Assembly: GCF_033115175.1 (NCBI RefSeq) | Contig: NC_084831.1 | Location: 10,698,540 to 10,762,539, forward strand | From: Lepus europaeus | Lineage: Eukaryota > Chordata > Mammalia > Lagomorpha > Leporidae | Length of the DNA stretch: 64,000 bases | Direction of reading: 5' to 3' | Part shown: positions 1 through 11,869 of the stretch, piece after piece | How positions within the stretch are numbered: the stretch's first letter is position 1 | Layout of the letters: each line of letters begins with the position of its first letter | Made by a program: the position numbers and the translations under genes | Notes under the pieces: generated by a model | Database searches by the model: none | Told to the model about the DNA's origin: nothing | Seen by the model: the letters and a program-made list of their open reading frames with translations, nothing else

Positions 1-395
1 GAGCTTATTGAAAATGAAAACGCCTAGATTTATCCCCCAGGATGCATACTTAACAAACATCCCACATTATTTTAGGGCAAGTGGTGGACAAAGCACTCTT
101 GGAGAAACTATCGAGGAGTTCAGAGTAAAGATCCGTGCGTGTTCTGCAGTCCCGAGCACTAACAGCCATGTGCGTGTTGTACCGAGAACATGCCTACCTC
201 TTACTCTGGTTGCATGTTAAAACATCTGCCACCGTGAGAAAGAATTCTTCCACATTTTTAATTATCTCTGTGGGAGGACCCTGAGATGAAGGGCCTGATT
301 TTATTTATTCTGTCCTGTTTAGACTTGTACCCCTGGTAATGCAGTGGCCCTTGTTAAGTGCTGATTAATCTTCCTTTCCCTTTTGTTCTGTATAG
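1..395 (+). other. DDI2: Terminal part of an intron, probably the last DDI2 intron
   Basis: This stretch has no coding signal. It ends in a good acceptor: a branch-like ctgattaat at 361-369, a pyrimidine tract, and tatag at 391-395, so an exon probably starts at 396. In human the RSC1A1 frame lies in the terminal exon of DDI2, a retroviral-like aspartyl protease gene. I infer that this is the last DDI2 intron; no DDI2 protease coding sequence is in the window. Confidence 0.55.
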
Positions 396-427
396 AGCAA
401 AGTGGTAAAGAATCTACCTCACTGGGA

Positions 428-2224
428 ATGTCGTCCTCACCAACCTTAGATGGATCTGACCATCCAGCCCATTCTTCAGGACAGAGTCCTGAGGCCGGGA
501 ACCCCGCGAGTCTTGCTCGCTCTGTACCTGCTTCAGTCTGCCCTGTCAAGCCCGATAACCCAGAGAGCACTGAACCTGAAGCTGCGACGGCCTGGAAGGC
601 TTCAGATGGATTCCAGATAAACTCTGAAAAGAAAGACCACCTTTCTCTCCAGGGCCATTCTCCTTGTGCTTCTGCAGCAGCCCAGAGCCCAGCCATGCCT
701 TTACAGCGTTCATCTGAAGAAGCAGGTGTTGCCGACAGCCTGGAGGTAGCTGCTGAAAGAAGCACCCAGGGCCTCCGATTTCATCTCCACACGAGACAGG
801 AAGTGAATTTATCCATCACGACTACCAGGATGCATGAACCACAAATGTTTGTAGGTGAAGAAGGTTGGCATCCAGAAAATCAGAACCCGAGTCAAGTGAA
901 CGACCTCCAGCAGCACCAAGAACCAGAGAACGAGCAGCACGAGGCGGTCCCACGGGACGCTCCGTGTGACACAGGGGACCTTGAACTTCCTGGAGAAAGG
1001 CAGCAGAAACAGGAAGTTGCTGACTGGGAAGCCACGATGAGAGGCGGTCATCTGCAGCAGAATGCGGGTCTTCCAGATCCAGGGGAGGGCGCCCTCCCTT
1101 CCGGACGCTGTGGCTGCTCGAACTCAGAAACACTTATGGAAGTGGGTGCAGCCGAACAGTCCCTGGTTGCTGCGCTGAGTTCCGCAGGCAGGCAGAATGC
1201 CAGTGTCGGGAATGGCAGTGCGTCTGATCTCACTTTGGGGAATCCCTCCATGGAAGTAGAGCTATCACCATGCAGCCCTTCGTCTGAGATCTTGAATGGT
1301 TCCATCCCCATTCAGGACCTGCAGCCCCCAGAAGGTAGTGTGGAGATGCCTGGGACAGACAGCGAATACGGCGGCCGTGCCTCCTCCTCCAGTGTCTGTG
1401 GCGGTAGTCAGCCCCCTGCAGAGTCCGCAGAAGAATCTTGTTCATCTATAACGACAGCCTTGAAAGAACTTCATGAACTTTTGGTCATTAGTAGTAAACC
1501 AGCGGCAGAAGCTGCATGTGAAGAGGTCATGTGTCAATCAGAAGGGACAGCTGAGGGGCAGCCGTGTAACAACCTTTCTGCAAGATGGACCGAAAATGAG
1601 CGTCGGACCCAGGATGAGGCGCGGCCACAGGTGTCGCGTGAGGCCATACCTGTGTCTGTGAAGACAGAAAAATTAACAGACACTTCACCTGACACCGGAA
1701 TAGAAGATGGAGAAAATACTACCTTCCAAGGTCCAGGTGGTGGCCTGTCAACTCATAACGGTGCCCCCAGGTCTGGGGGCTCAGTGCACGAGAGCCGTTC
1801 TGTCACTGTAACCGCAGCTGAAACATCTAGTCAATCACACTGCACCTTAGGTGTGGAAATTTCACCCGGACTTCTAACAGGTGAGGGGGATGCACTCAGT
1901 CAGACTTCCGAGCAGACTAAGTCTTTGCTGGTTAAAGACTTGGGTCAGGGCACACAGAACCCAGCACCAGACAGGCCTGAGACCAGAGAAGACGTCTGTC
2001 GTGACGCTGCACGACCATCTCTTGAAGTTGAACCACCTACCAGCCATTCATCGTCAAGGCCCTGCATTCTGCCACCCTTAGGTTTTCCTGCAGCTGATGT
2101 TGACCGGATTCTCCGTGCCGGCTTTACGTTGCAGGAAGCGCTTGGGGCTTTGCATCGGGTCGGTGGAAACGCAGACCTTGCACTTCTTGTTTTGCTAGCA
2201 AAGAACATTGTAGTCCCTACATAA
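428..2224 (+). CDS. RSC1A1: RSC1A1 (RS1), regulator of the Na+/glucose cotransporter SGLT1; intronless
   Basis: Uninterrupted 598-codon frame, slightly shorter than human RS1 (617 residues, from memory). RS1 is a regulatory protein that lowers SGLT1 (SLC5A1) activity by restraining release of transporter vesicles from the trans-Golgi network, and it also acts on transcription. The long Ser/Glu/Gln-rich body lacks signal peptide and membrane segments. The C-terminus (about residues 556-595, ending AKNIVVPT) is a UBA ubiquitin-binding domain and is nearly identical to human. The regulatory tripeptide QSP is at residues 19-21. I chose ATG 428 because it matches the mammalian MSS start. The in-frame ATG at 383 lies upstream of the splice acceptor at 394-395, inside the presumed intron. 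The frame stays open from the acceptor through 428, so a spliced DDI2 transcript entering in the right phase could read through. Only the exact start in a fused transcript is uncertain. Confidence 0.93.
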   Translation: MSSSPTLDGSDHPAHSSGQSPEAGNPASLARSVPASVCPVKPDNPESTEPEAATAWKASDGFQINSEKKDHLSLQGHSPCASAAAQSPAMPLQRSSEEAGVADSLEVAAERSTQGLRFHLHTRQEVNLSITTTRMHEPQMFVGEEGWHPENQNPSQVNDLQQHQEPENEQHEAVPRDAPCDTGDLELPGERQQKQEVADWEATMRGGHLQQNAGLPDPGEGALPSGRCGCSNSETLMEVGAAEQSLVAALSSAGRQNASVGNGSASDLTLGNPSMEVELSPCSPSSEILNGSIPIQDLQPPEGSVEMPGTDSEYGGRASSSSVCGGSQPPAESAEESCSSITTALKELHELLVISSKPAAEAACEEVMCQSEGTAEGQPCNNLSARWTENERRTQDEARPQVSREAIPVSVKTEKLTDTSPDTGIEDGENTTFQGPGGGLSTHNGAPRSGGSVHESRSVTVTAAETSSQSHCTLGVEISPGLLTGEGDALSQTSEQTKSLLVKDLGQGTQNPAPDRPETREDVCRDAARPSLEVEPPTSHSSSRPCILPPLGFPAADVDRILRAGFTLQEALGALHRVGGNADLALLVLLAKNIVVPT

Positions 2225-2274
2225 CTGTGGAAAGTGGGCTAGACCGTACTCCATTCCCTTAAAAAATGCTCTTT

Positions 2275-2318
2275 CTATACACACACATACACACACACAC
2301 ACTCACCACACATACAGT
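2275..2318. repeat. CA-rich microsatellite
   Basis: Imperfect (AC)n run interrupted by at, ct and cc steps, about 50 bp after the RSC1A1 stop codon. Length variation is likely. Confidence 0.85.
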
Positions 2319-2510
2319 ATGTGTTGAAACCTGCAAGCAGAATGTTGAGCCAGATTTTTTTTTTTAATGATTTTTTTCGGCCAAAGTAATTTATGATCAC
2401 TTGTCTGATGAATTTGTCTCTTCTACTTGTTAAAATTTGAACCTTTTTAAATGTATTGGCAGTATGTGCATACAGAAGCTTTTTATTCTCATTAAGATGA
2501 TGTATTCTGG

Positions 2511-2516
2511 AATAAA
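2511..2516 (+). terminator. RSC1A1: Possible proximal polyadenylation signal (AATAAA)
   Basis: Canonical hexamer about 290 bp after the stop codon. It would give a short 3' UTR isoform if used; there is no expression evidence. Confidence 0.35.
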
Positions 2517-5500
2517 ATGGATGGTTTTGTGTATAGCATACCATTTTAGAATGAGAGTGAATGCTTTGAAAGGCAGAAGCAATGAGAAATCCCGCCACCC
2601 ATGTAGCTAAAAACACTGCTTGTGTGTCTGCTGTAGGCAAGGAGTGGCTTGCTGACTCGGTCATAGTTGGGTGTTTGGAATTATACCCAGTGCTGTATGT
2701 ATTGTGGTTCATTAATTATTCCAGGAAGTTGAAGAATAATTGAATACTATCTCCTGGAGTGGTGTGGTTTTTATCTGTTGCTTAGGATTTGGCATTTTAA
2801 TAGGGTGCGTGGGGAGGGTTTAAAACTTGGGCTGCTTTGTGCATCGCAGGCTGCTGCATGGACTGATTGCCAAATATCCCCTTCACCTTGAAGGGGATGT
2901 AGTGGGGAAATGAACGTTAGAGTGAAACATGGTGCTACCCTGATTTTAAAAAGGTGATGGGGGCGGGAGGAAAACCTGGAATTCCATTTCCAAATGTCAA
3001 GAACTGTGAGTGAAAGTTAACGGCCAAGACACTGGAATTCATTAGAGATTGGGTTTGCTAGCTTCTCGCTGATAACACCTCAGCCGTTACTAATGATGGA
3101 CTGCAGTTGACTGCCAGCAGCTTATTTGCTTCCTAAACTCGCCTAGGAAGTCCTTCAAACGCTTGCTGTGAGCTGTGATTTGAGTGAAACACTGAAGTGT
3201 GGTAACCATGTCCCTGGTTCATCTTGGTTCTTGGAATGGTCCGTCTGGCTGGTGAGTGGCCTTCGTGGCAGTGAGGGTAATGGCGGTTTCTGACGCAAGT
3301 GGCCTTGGTAGAGTTTTCTCATCCTTTTCTTTCCTCAGGAGTTTCTTTTTTAAGCAAGATTCATCGTATTTGTGTTGACCATGTCGAGTTAGAGTGGGGC
3401 ACACTGTACAGATGATGTATTTATTGTGGCCTTTTTTTATACAAGGACTAGCCCTTGGAAATCCTTGTCCTGGGGGCCCCACTGTGCAATAACCCTACTG
3501 GATAGATCTTAGTGATTCTTCCTTGAAAAAATAAACTGCCCTCCTAGGTACCTAGTGAGAATCAGAAACTTGTGTTTTGAGAATGATAATTCCTGACTCC
3601 AGGTTGTATGAACAGACTTCGAAAGAATAATTTTTGAACTTCAGTGATTTTGTCTGAGTTCTGTTTGAAAGCTTGTTCTTTGCATCGGAGTTCCACTCAT
3701 TGAGCGCAGTCACAACGGAGGCTCTTATCTCAGGAGTTGGTGAGGCTTTGATGTAGGGGCATTTAGAGGCTGTTCCTGTCCCCCCGATGCAGTTTCTGTC
3801 TCCTTTTGCTATGGTGTGTGTGCATGTGTGCTGTGAGACTTCAGTGGTGTGGTGGGAAGCTCCATCGCTTCGCGTGACCTTTGTGACGTTAGGAACAGGT
3901 TGAGGGAGAGAGCTGCTGCCCCCTGCTTTCCAGAGGGCGCTCGGAGCAGCGGCTTGGCCAGGTTGTCTTTCAGATGTTCTTTTAGACAATCACACGTTGT
4001 AGACCCTTTGGCCTGTCCTGCACCAAAGACGTAAGATGCACTAGGAAACTGCTTACAGGATTTCTGTCCACCAGTTCTTAGAGCTGTGATTGTAATTAAG
4101 TAGTTGGTGCTATGATTGAAGCAAAATCTAGTAGCAATGCAACAGGACCCTGTACTTGCTTTATGGTGGTGGTTTGGGAATGTGTTTTAAGCTTCAAAGT
4201 ATTGGGAGCCTTGTGGTGGGGTGGGGGAGTTGGGGTGGAGGAAGTTACCCATGACAGACTGTTCCAGAAAGGCCGCCTGTGTGAAGAAGGCCCCCACCGT
4301 TTGTGTGAGCAGAGCAAACTGGGCGCTCTGTTCAGCTGCATGGCCGCTGAGTTCTCACGTTTCCCAAATGTGGAGGTTTGGGAGGCAGTCCCAGTGGGAT
4401 ATAGCGTATCAGTCTGGAGATTTCATCCCAGTAGCTTTTCAGATATGTCTGTATTTTTAGGAGAATGTTGAATAGGCCTTTAATACTTACTCTTGATAGG
4501 GATACTTTGAATGAGCTTAACCCATTTGCCAAATACCCCTTCCCCTTTTCTTTTGTTATTTTTTTTTTCACTCTGTAACGTCTTTTGATTTTTAAATTTC
4601 TTCTTTTTCTGTCAATTTTTATAAAAATAAAGTTGACATCATTAGGATTCTGAATGACTTAAATTTAGCAGTTCTGGAACACAGAATATTAAGGAAGTCC
4701 ATCTTCATTGTCAGTTTTTATTAGCATTTAGCACTTTAAGAACCCCAGAGATACAGAAATTTCAGATTAACTTCTTCTAAGACGAGGTCAGATTGTTGTG
4801 AATTCCTATGTTTGCCCAAAGACGTGGTAACAGCCAGTCAGCACCAGCACTGGACAGCTCCTTTACTTTAACCAGTATTGGGCAGCTCTGCCATCAGCAC
4901 GTCTCTCCAAGGGTGGTCTCTGTGTTCTCCAGAGAGAGGAGGCCTGGCCTTCAGCTGGTTCCTGTGAGCAGGGCTGTGCTAGGTGACAGCTGTACCTGGC
5001 CCATCAGTTTCCGCTCACCAGCTCTGTTACGGGATGTTTCTAGTGGCACCTGTTGAGGCCTGTGGACAGACAGTAACCTTTACTCTTTGGGCATTGGCTC
5101 TCAATGTCGTAGAACCGGTTGCTGGCAAGGGTGGCTGGGTAGGTGTTGAGCATGTGTGTTCAGACTCTTCCACCGTGACGTCTGTGATGCTGTGTAGAGA
5201 TTTCTCCATATGTACTCAAGGGAGACACAGCCCCCTGTGTTTTCCCCAAAGCGTTTTAGTAGCAAGAGGGTGCATAGAAATCGGAGACTTGTCACTGACT
5301 TTATAACCAGTGAATGTGGAACCTTCCTGCCTTCCTGGTAAGCTTCCCTTCTCTAGTGAAAGCCGTACACATGTAGTTAGGTCATGTCTATGTATACACA
5401 CACAGAGACATGTAAAGCCGTCTCATATGTGTGGTTGACATATAACTTCCAGCTAATTTTATGTAGGTCAAAAAGTGAGCAGGTTTTGTACCTACAGACA

Positions 5501-6199
5501 GACCAGCTTAATGGTGGCTTTTATCCCACCGTGTCACAGAGCACCTTGCAGATCGCGGGCTGGGAGAGTTAGCAGCGCATCCGCCTGCCTCTTGGCTGAG
5601 GCGAGGGGGTGTGGAATGACAGAATCGCCACCCAGTTCAGGCTTAGCACTGGCGATGCTGCTGAAGGAAAGCTGACCAGACTTTGCATTGTCCGGGACAA
5701 GGACTCACCAAGAAGCCGAGTTTCTTCTTGAGAGTTGATGGCTTCGTGTAGTCTGTGACTGAACTAGGAAGACACAAAGAGTTTTCAAGAGTTCCCCTGC
5801 TTGGAAGGTGAATGTCACCTTTCAGTTTCTATAATATATATATGGGGAAAAAAAATAGCCTTTTCCCTGGCAGTGTCTGTTCCTCTTTACAACAGAGTGA
5901 ACTCAAAGCCTGTCCTTGAGACCTGGAAATGTAATCATGGCTCAGGTTATACACATGAGCAGTCCCTCCTTAGTTGTCAGTAGGAATCCATTGAATAAGC
6001 TGAGGAAAGGAAGGGTGAACCTTTGATGGACCTGATTTTCTTTTGTGCCTTAGTTTCTCTGGATAGCAGAGTTAGCAAATTTTAGTGAGGGGTTAAAGTG
6101 AGACTCTATGTCAGGAAGTTTGAAACGGAGGACCTGCATATAAAGTGGCCCTCAGGTTCACCCTAATTGAGTTGATTCAGAATGATTCTATGTCAAGTC

Positions 6200-6245
6200 A
6201 GTTTTTTTTGTTTGTTTGTTTTGGTTTGTTTTGTTTGTTTGTTTG
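6200..6245. repeat. TTTG-rich simple repeat
   Basis: T-run followed by about eight imperfect TTTG units inside the long 3' UTR. Confidence 0.75.
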
Positions 6246-8407
6246 GATACAAAGAATTCAAGATGAGTTTTGCATCACACATACCAAAAATGGTTTGTAG
6301 GTGTTTTATTACATTCTTTGTTGTGCTGTCAAGTGGTTTAATGATTAAGGGAGAGCAAAGGTTCCAAAAAAAAGTTTCAGAGGAAGTTAATACTTCTTTA
6401 AGGCTATGTAGTGGGAGTCTTTGAATAAGATTCTTTGCTGCTACTTTGATTCGTTCATCAAATGTTGAGAGCCTGTGCAAGGTACCAGTGAATTCTGGTG
6501 ACTACAACAAGTTGGAATCCTGCACCCATGAAGCTTTCAGTCTGCTAGAGAAACATGGAACAAAGTTGAGCTTCAAAAGCAAGACCTGTTTTTGCCTTTT
6601 AGTATGCTTTTATTTTAGAAGAGTTCCTTGGCTCCCATTCAGAGCAGACTGGGAAAAATCAGGCTCACAGTGCAATCAGATGCTGCAAATCTCAAGCTGT
6701 TCTTTAAAAAAAACAGGATTAGAGAATCCAACAAAAATCTTGTAACATTTGGTCGAAAAGCTGGAAGACATCAGATATTGAGGAATCAATTTGTGGTGGG
6801 AGGGGTACAGAGGAGAGAAGTCCAAGTAAATGGAAAGTGGCACCGTGACAGCCTCTGCTCCCGTCAGGAACCCTTCCGTGCAGGGCAGGAATTTGGGGTG
6901 TGCTGCTGCAGCCTCCCCACCCCCCTGTGGGCGCAGTTGCTCTGGAACACTGGCCATCTGGGCGAACAGGATTCTGCAGGATGTGCTATTTTAAAGGAGC
7001 TGGAGGCAGCCTGTGAAGACAAGAATCGGGAGAGGGAGCCAGCGTAGCAAGCGGTGGTTGTGGAGCTGCATGGTGGGCTGCCTGGTCCGAGGGATTCCAG
7101 GCTCTGCTGACTTCTCAGGCCAGCTCCGTCAAAGGGACATTCCTCACCCTGTCATTCAACATGCCACAGTTGAAGCCCTGAAGCATACAAGTAGGATTTC
7201 TGGATGCTGTTAGTGACTTCTGAGGCTTACAATTGGAAAACTGTCACAGGTTTGTTACTAATGAATTGGTGGTTGGTAATCGCGACTCTTAGGGGGCTGT
7301 GTAGTGAAAGGATACAGCTAGGTGTTAGGGCACCATTGTATGGAATGAAATCACCACATGGTTCAGGGGCATAAATACTATAAAGAGCGAGTTTTCTTTT
7401 ATGTAGAAAGTTTCAGCAAACTAAGACCAGAGTGTGTACCATCAGAAGGTTCTCATTAGCACATTTGGGGAGAAAAGGTGTTCTGGGCTATTTTATGCCT
7501 GGGAAAACTGCACATCCGGTGGGAATGATTCCGCTCGCTGGAGTTTGTGCTACACAGTGTCGAATGAACGCATCTGGGGCCTAAAGAAGGGAGACCTGCG
7601 TTTCCTGCCAGAGGCAGATGCATGTGTTCCCAGAGTCGTCCTGCTCGGCTGACTGACGCTAGGGACTGCTCTTCCCTGCCTCGGAGGCCCCATGGCTCTC
7701 TGGTTTTCTGCCAGCCGTGTGAAACCTTTCCTTCTGGTCGCTTAGATTTCTATTCTGTACTCCCATGATCATTGTTTTGAAATCATTTTGGTAAAATACC
7801 GAGAGCAATTCAACATACTGATTGAATTTGCTTTTCTCCACTGTGCACTTAAAATGACATTGATTTGTTCATTTTTATTCCAAGTCTCATTTTCATGGCA
7901 AGTTGGGCTAATGACCTTTGCACTCAAGAAAGGTTTGTTTACCAGTTTTATAGCCATATCTGGCAAACCTTAGCAAATAGGAGCTCCTCCTTTCTTCCCT
8001 TCCCTCCTTGTTCTTGCAGTGGCTCATGTATTGCAAGATTTTCTGGCTTTTCTTTAAGCTTTGATACTACTGCATCTAATGAGAAGAACGAAGCCGATAG
8101 GCATAGTAGGCTTGCCAGTGGCACAGTCACTACCATTTGCTTTGGTTCTAAGAGTTGGGGAAACTCTGAGAACTTAAGGGAACCAAACTCAGGAATCCCA
8201 CAGTTGGTTGCGTTGTGCCGTTGGTTGAGGGGCTGAATATAGGACCTGTGTGCAGCTGAGTGAGCTAGTTGTATTTGGATTTGAATTTTTGTCACATCCT
8301 GAGATGTAAGTCAGCCTAAATAATCAAAACACTTTATTTTATTTTTCTTTTTTTAATAGGAACTTTCTGAAGAAAAAGTGGTGTGTAAAACATTTGATAT
8401 TTAAGAC

Positions 8408-8413
8408 AATAAA
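8408..8413 (+). terminator. RSC1A1: Likely distal polyadenylation signal (AATAAA)
   Basis: Hexamer followed within about 20-40 bp by a T-rich and GTTT-containing stretch. It is the last one before SINE and MIR sequence begins, so it is the best candidate for the 3' end of the RSC1A1/DDI2 transcript. Confidence 0.55.
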
Positions 8414-8689
8414 GTTTTTATCATAAGATTTCTGTTTGACCAGTTTCTTTTAAATTGAGGTGATTTCTTGAGCTTTGTCCCCGTCTCTGTCTCCTTGCTC
8501 CTTTAAGTTGCTTATACCCAGGCACGGGCCTTGCAGAGCCTGAACCCCAGAGGAATGGGCATCAGGGCCATTAAGTTAACTTGCAGACGACCATGGCAGG
8601 AGGACGCTGTCTGCTGATGGGCTGGGGACTCTGCTGCAGTCGGGGCGCAGTAAGAGAGAAGACGCCATAGAGCCACAGAGCACAGTGCC

Positions 8690-8886
8690 AGAGATGCCTG
8701 CCTCGAGGCAGCCTGGCTGGGCTTGGACTCCAGCGTTGCCACTGCTCTGTCACATGACTTCGGGTACGTTGCATGACCTTCCCTGCCTCAGTTTCCTCAT
8801 CTGTCAAAGGGGGACCATCAGGACGGTTTTAGAGATTGAACAAGTTAATACATGTGAAGTACTTGGAATAACTCATTGGGCAGCTT
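8690..8886 (+). mobile_element. MIR SINE
   Basis: Shows the typical MIR run: tgccactgctctgtcacatgac core, then cctcagtttcctcatctgt, then the tail region ending in a lagging cattgggcag. An ancient mammalian tRNA-derived SINE. Confidence 0.75.
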
Positions 8887-10012
8887 AATATGGGGCAAGG
8901 GCTCTGCCCCAGGCCATCTCAGGGTCCTAGGCTACCAGGGTTCTGCCCATTTCAGCCTGTTTTCAGAACTACCTTGCAAGTCAGCATGAATGAGGGTTGT
9001 TTGGGGAGCTTACGTATCCGGGTTGGGAGCAGTGTGCACTTCACTGGCAGGAACATGTGCCATGGCCATACCAGACTGCAGGGGGCGCTGTGCCATAGAC
9101 TCTTCTGTGCACTTGGCTGTCCCCATTGCATCTTCACACTAAAGCCACACGTACCCTTTCCCCAAAGGAGATGGCCCAACGTGCTGTCCGTTGCCTGGAA
9201 GTCCAGAGTGCCCTGTGATGCCCTGTCCTCCCTCAGATCTTGATGGAGGCTCCTTAGACTGCCAAGCTCTGCCCCCCCATAAACTGATGGAGCAGGGGCA
9301 GGAAACCGCACTGCCAGTCCCCCGGGGAGAGGGAAGATGGGGAAGTCCCGGTGAGCAGGCATCTCGAGGATGTTCGCTCCGGTTCCTGAGGAGCCTCTGG
9401 AAGGAACACTGTTGTCCGTAGTCCATTGGCCCCCGGGGATCACACAGCGTGCCTAGCTCACTGCTGGCACAAGGCTGGGGGCCTGAGGGCTAAGGGCTTG
9501 GGAAAGAGTGAGTGGCTTTTAAAATCAGTTTGTGGTTCCTTCACCAAAACAACTGATGTGGCAGACTTACTCTTGGCCTCTAGTAAGTTCTGCATGCCGG
9601 GAGCCACCCTTGCAGCTCCTCCCTGCACGGTTCCCAACCCTGACTCCCTTGAGCTCAGCTGCAATAGGTCTGAGTGGGGAAACTGGCTGCAGGGTGGAGT
9701 CTTATTGGGAGTTGGTATGCAAATGCTGTGTCAAACAACTCAGAGGAAACTGATTTTGTACAGCCCTTCAAAGCCCAAAGTGTGTTTTCTGTGTTTCTTT
9801 TCATTTCTGCATGTAGCCAGTTCTAAACTCCTGGGCTCGAGCTTTAGACTGTGACAAAGGTAGCCAACCATCCAGGTTGCCACAGGAGACAGTTTTTCCG
9901 TGCTGTGTCTCCTGCCAGCGTCCCACATCAGTTTACTGCTTGACTACCAAGTCAGATTTTAGATTTGGGGGATGGATCAGATCCCCTATCAGAATTCATT
10001 TTTCTAAATGCC

Positions 10013-10305
10013 TTTTTTTTTTTTTTTTTTAAGATTTATTTGAAAGGCAGAGTAAAAAAGCGCTTCCATCCACTGTTTCATTCCCCAAATGTCCGCAGCA
10101 GCCAGGGCTGGGCCAGGCCGAAGCCAGGAGCCGGGAGCTGCTGCTGAGTCCCATGTGTGTTCTTGGACCATCTTCCGTTGCCTTCTCAGGCACATTAGCA
10201 GGGAGCTGGATTGGAAGTGGAGCAGCTGGGACTTGAACTGGCGCCCATATGAGATGCCAGTGCTGCAAGCAGTGGCTTAACCCAAAATGCTGCCACACTG
10301 GTCCT
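10013..10305 (-). mobile_element. C-SINE, antisense
   Basis: Begins with a poly-T tract and aagatttatttgaaaggcagag, contains the reverse of the tRNA-like region, and ends ccacactggtcct. It is the first member of a run of adjacent antisense copies. Confidence 0.85.
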
Positions 10306-10562
10306 AAAGACTTATTTTGAAAGAGTTAGAGGGAGGGACAGACCTTCCATTCCTTGGTTCACTCTCCAGATAGGCACAATGGCCAGTAGCGCTGGGCCAG
10401 GCCAAAGCCAAGTGCTTCATCCTGGTCTCCCATGTGGGTGCAGGAGCCCAGTCACTTGCACCATCTTCCACTGCTTTTCCTAGGCTATTCACAGGAGGAT
10501 GGATTGGAAGTGGAGCAGCCTGGGCACAAACTGGTGCCCATGAGGCCCTCAACACCAGTCCC
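10306..10562 (-). mobile_element. C-SINE, antisense, abutting the previous copy
   Basis: Starts with aaagacttattttgaaagagtt directly after the preceding SINE and runs to accagtccctt. A diverged older copy. Confidence 0.75.
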
Positions 10563-10566
10563 TTGT

Positions 10567-10965
10567 GTTTTTTATTTTTATTTTTTTGAACCTTCAGTTA
10601 TTTGAAAGACAGGAGAGGGAGAGATCTTCCATTTACTGCTTTGTTTCCCAAATGGTTGCAATAGCCAGGGCGGGGCCAGGCTGAAACCAGGAGCCTGGAA
10701 CTCCATCTAGGTCTCCCACATGAGTAGCAGGGGCCCACTTCCGTCTGCTAGCTCACTCCCCCAAATGCCTACAACAGCCAGGGCTAGGCCAGGCTGAAGC
10801 CAGGAGCCTGGAATTCCATCTGGGTCTCCCACAGGGGCCATCAACTGCTGCCTCCCAGGATGCTCTGTAGTAGGAAGCTGGACTGGAAGCAGAGCCTGGA
10901 CTCCAGCCTGATGCTGGGTGTGGGCGTTCCAAGAGGCAGCTTAACCACAGCTCCAGATGCCCTCC
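10567..10965 (-). mobile_element. C-SINE, antisense, with an internal duplicated segment
   Basis: Old copy of about 400 bp. The segment centred on caggctgaagccaggagcct and gtctcccaca occurs twice (about 10675-10735 and 10795-10840), so this is either an internal duplication or two merged SINEs. Confidence 0.65.
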
Positions 10966-11330
10966 CCGGAATGTCAGTCTTCTAGCGTCCGATGGGGGAA
11001 GTGCCTGTCCTGACTCCGGGTAATCTGCTCACAAACAGAACGACCACTGTGAACTGTCGAGGGTTTCAGGGCAGCTTCCGAGACTTGTAAATAACGTGCC
11101 TGTGTTAAAAATGATTAAAAATGAACCGTTTTTGAGGATTTTGAGTAGAAATACCCTGGGGTGCCAAGTAACCAGATCATCGCTTCCTGTGTAACTTTTT
11201 GCCATGAGGGCTTGATCTGAGGGGACCCCGATGTACAGGAACTGCTGGCTTTAACAGGGGGCAGCTTAGAGCCTGCCTTGCTCAGTTCACCTTCCTCACC
11301 TTGAAAAGAGGAAAGGAAAGGCCACTGTAG

Positions 11331-11671
11331 GGGCCGGCGCTGTGGCGTAGTGGGTAAAGCTGCCACCTGCAGTGCTGGCTTCCCATATGGGCTGCCAGCT
11401 GCTAGCTGCTCCTCTTTGACCCAGCTCTCTGCTATGGCCTGGGAAAGCAGTAGAGGATGGCCCAAGTCCTTGGGCCCCTGCACCAGTGTGGGAGACCCAG
11501 AAGAAGCTCCTGGCTCCTGGCTTCAGATTGGCACGGCACAGCTCCGGCAGTTGCGGCCAACTGGGGAGTGAACCAGTGGATGGAAGACACATCTCTCTCT
11601 CTCTCTTTCTATCTCTCTCTCTCTCCTTCTCTCTAACTTTCAAATAAATAAAAATAAAAAATCTTAATAAG
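11331..11671 (+). mobile_element. C-SINE, full length, with target-site duplication
   Basis: Starts gggccggcgctgtggcg, carries the CT-rich stretch and ends in an A-rich aaataaataaaaat tail. The 13-bp direct repeat aaggccactgtag flanks it at 11318-11330 and 11672-11684, which fixes the insertion boundaries. Confidence 0.92.
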
Positions 11672-11869
11672 AAGGCCACTGTAGTTGGAGGAAAGAAGTA
11701 ATTATTATGTTGGCACTGTTCAGGTTTCTATCGTTTAATACTAAATTTCATTAAATATGAGATTTCTAGTGCTCCATACTCCCTGGGTTGATGGTAGCAG
11801 AAATGGTGAGCTATTGAATTATTGGAAAGAATTAGGGATCCTTGGCACAGACAAAGGGGATTCACTGAT

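Larger units (their letters stand above)
2225..8430 (+). other. RSC1A1: Long 3' UTR of RSC1A1 / DDI2 terminal exon
   Basis: About 6.2 kb with no credible coding frame and no C-SINE, although C-SINEs recur every few hundred bases once the next region begins. It holds several AATAAA hexamers (2511, 3530, 4626, 8408), a CA-type microsatellite at 2275-2318 and a TTTG-rich tract near 6200-6245. The SINE-free state and the final hexamer near 8408 fit a long conserved terminal exon. The exact 3' end is inferred. Confidence 0.6.

Noticed and set aside
383-427. Upstream in-frame ATG at 383 as the RSC1A1 start
   Set aside because: It lies before the splice acceptor and is therefore intronic in the spliced transcript; the mammalian protein starts at MSS (428).
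8341-8380. Acceptor-like ctttttttaatag near 8360 as a separate terminal exon
   Set aside because: No coding frame or matching donor is visible, and it lies just before the likely poly(A) signal. It is better read as part of the long 3' UTR.
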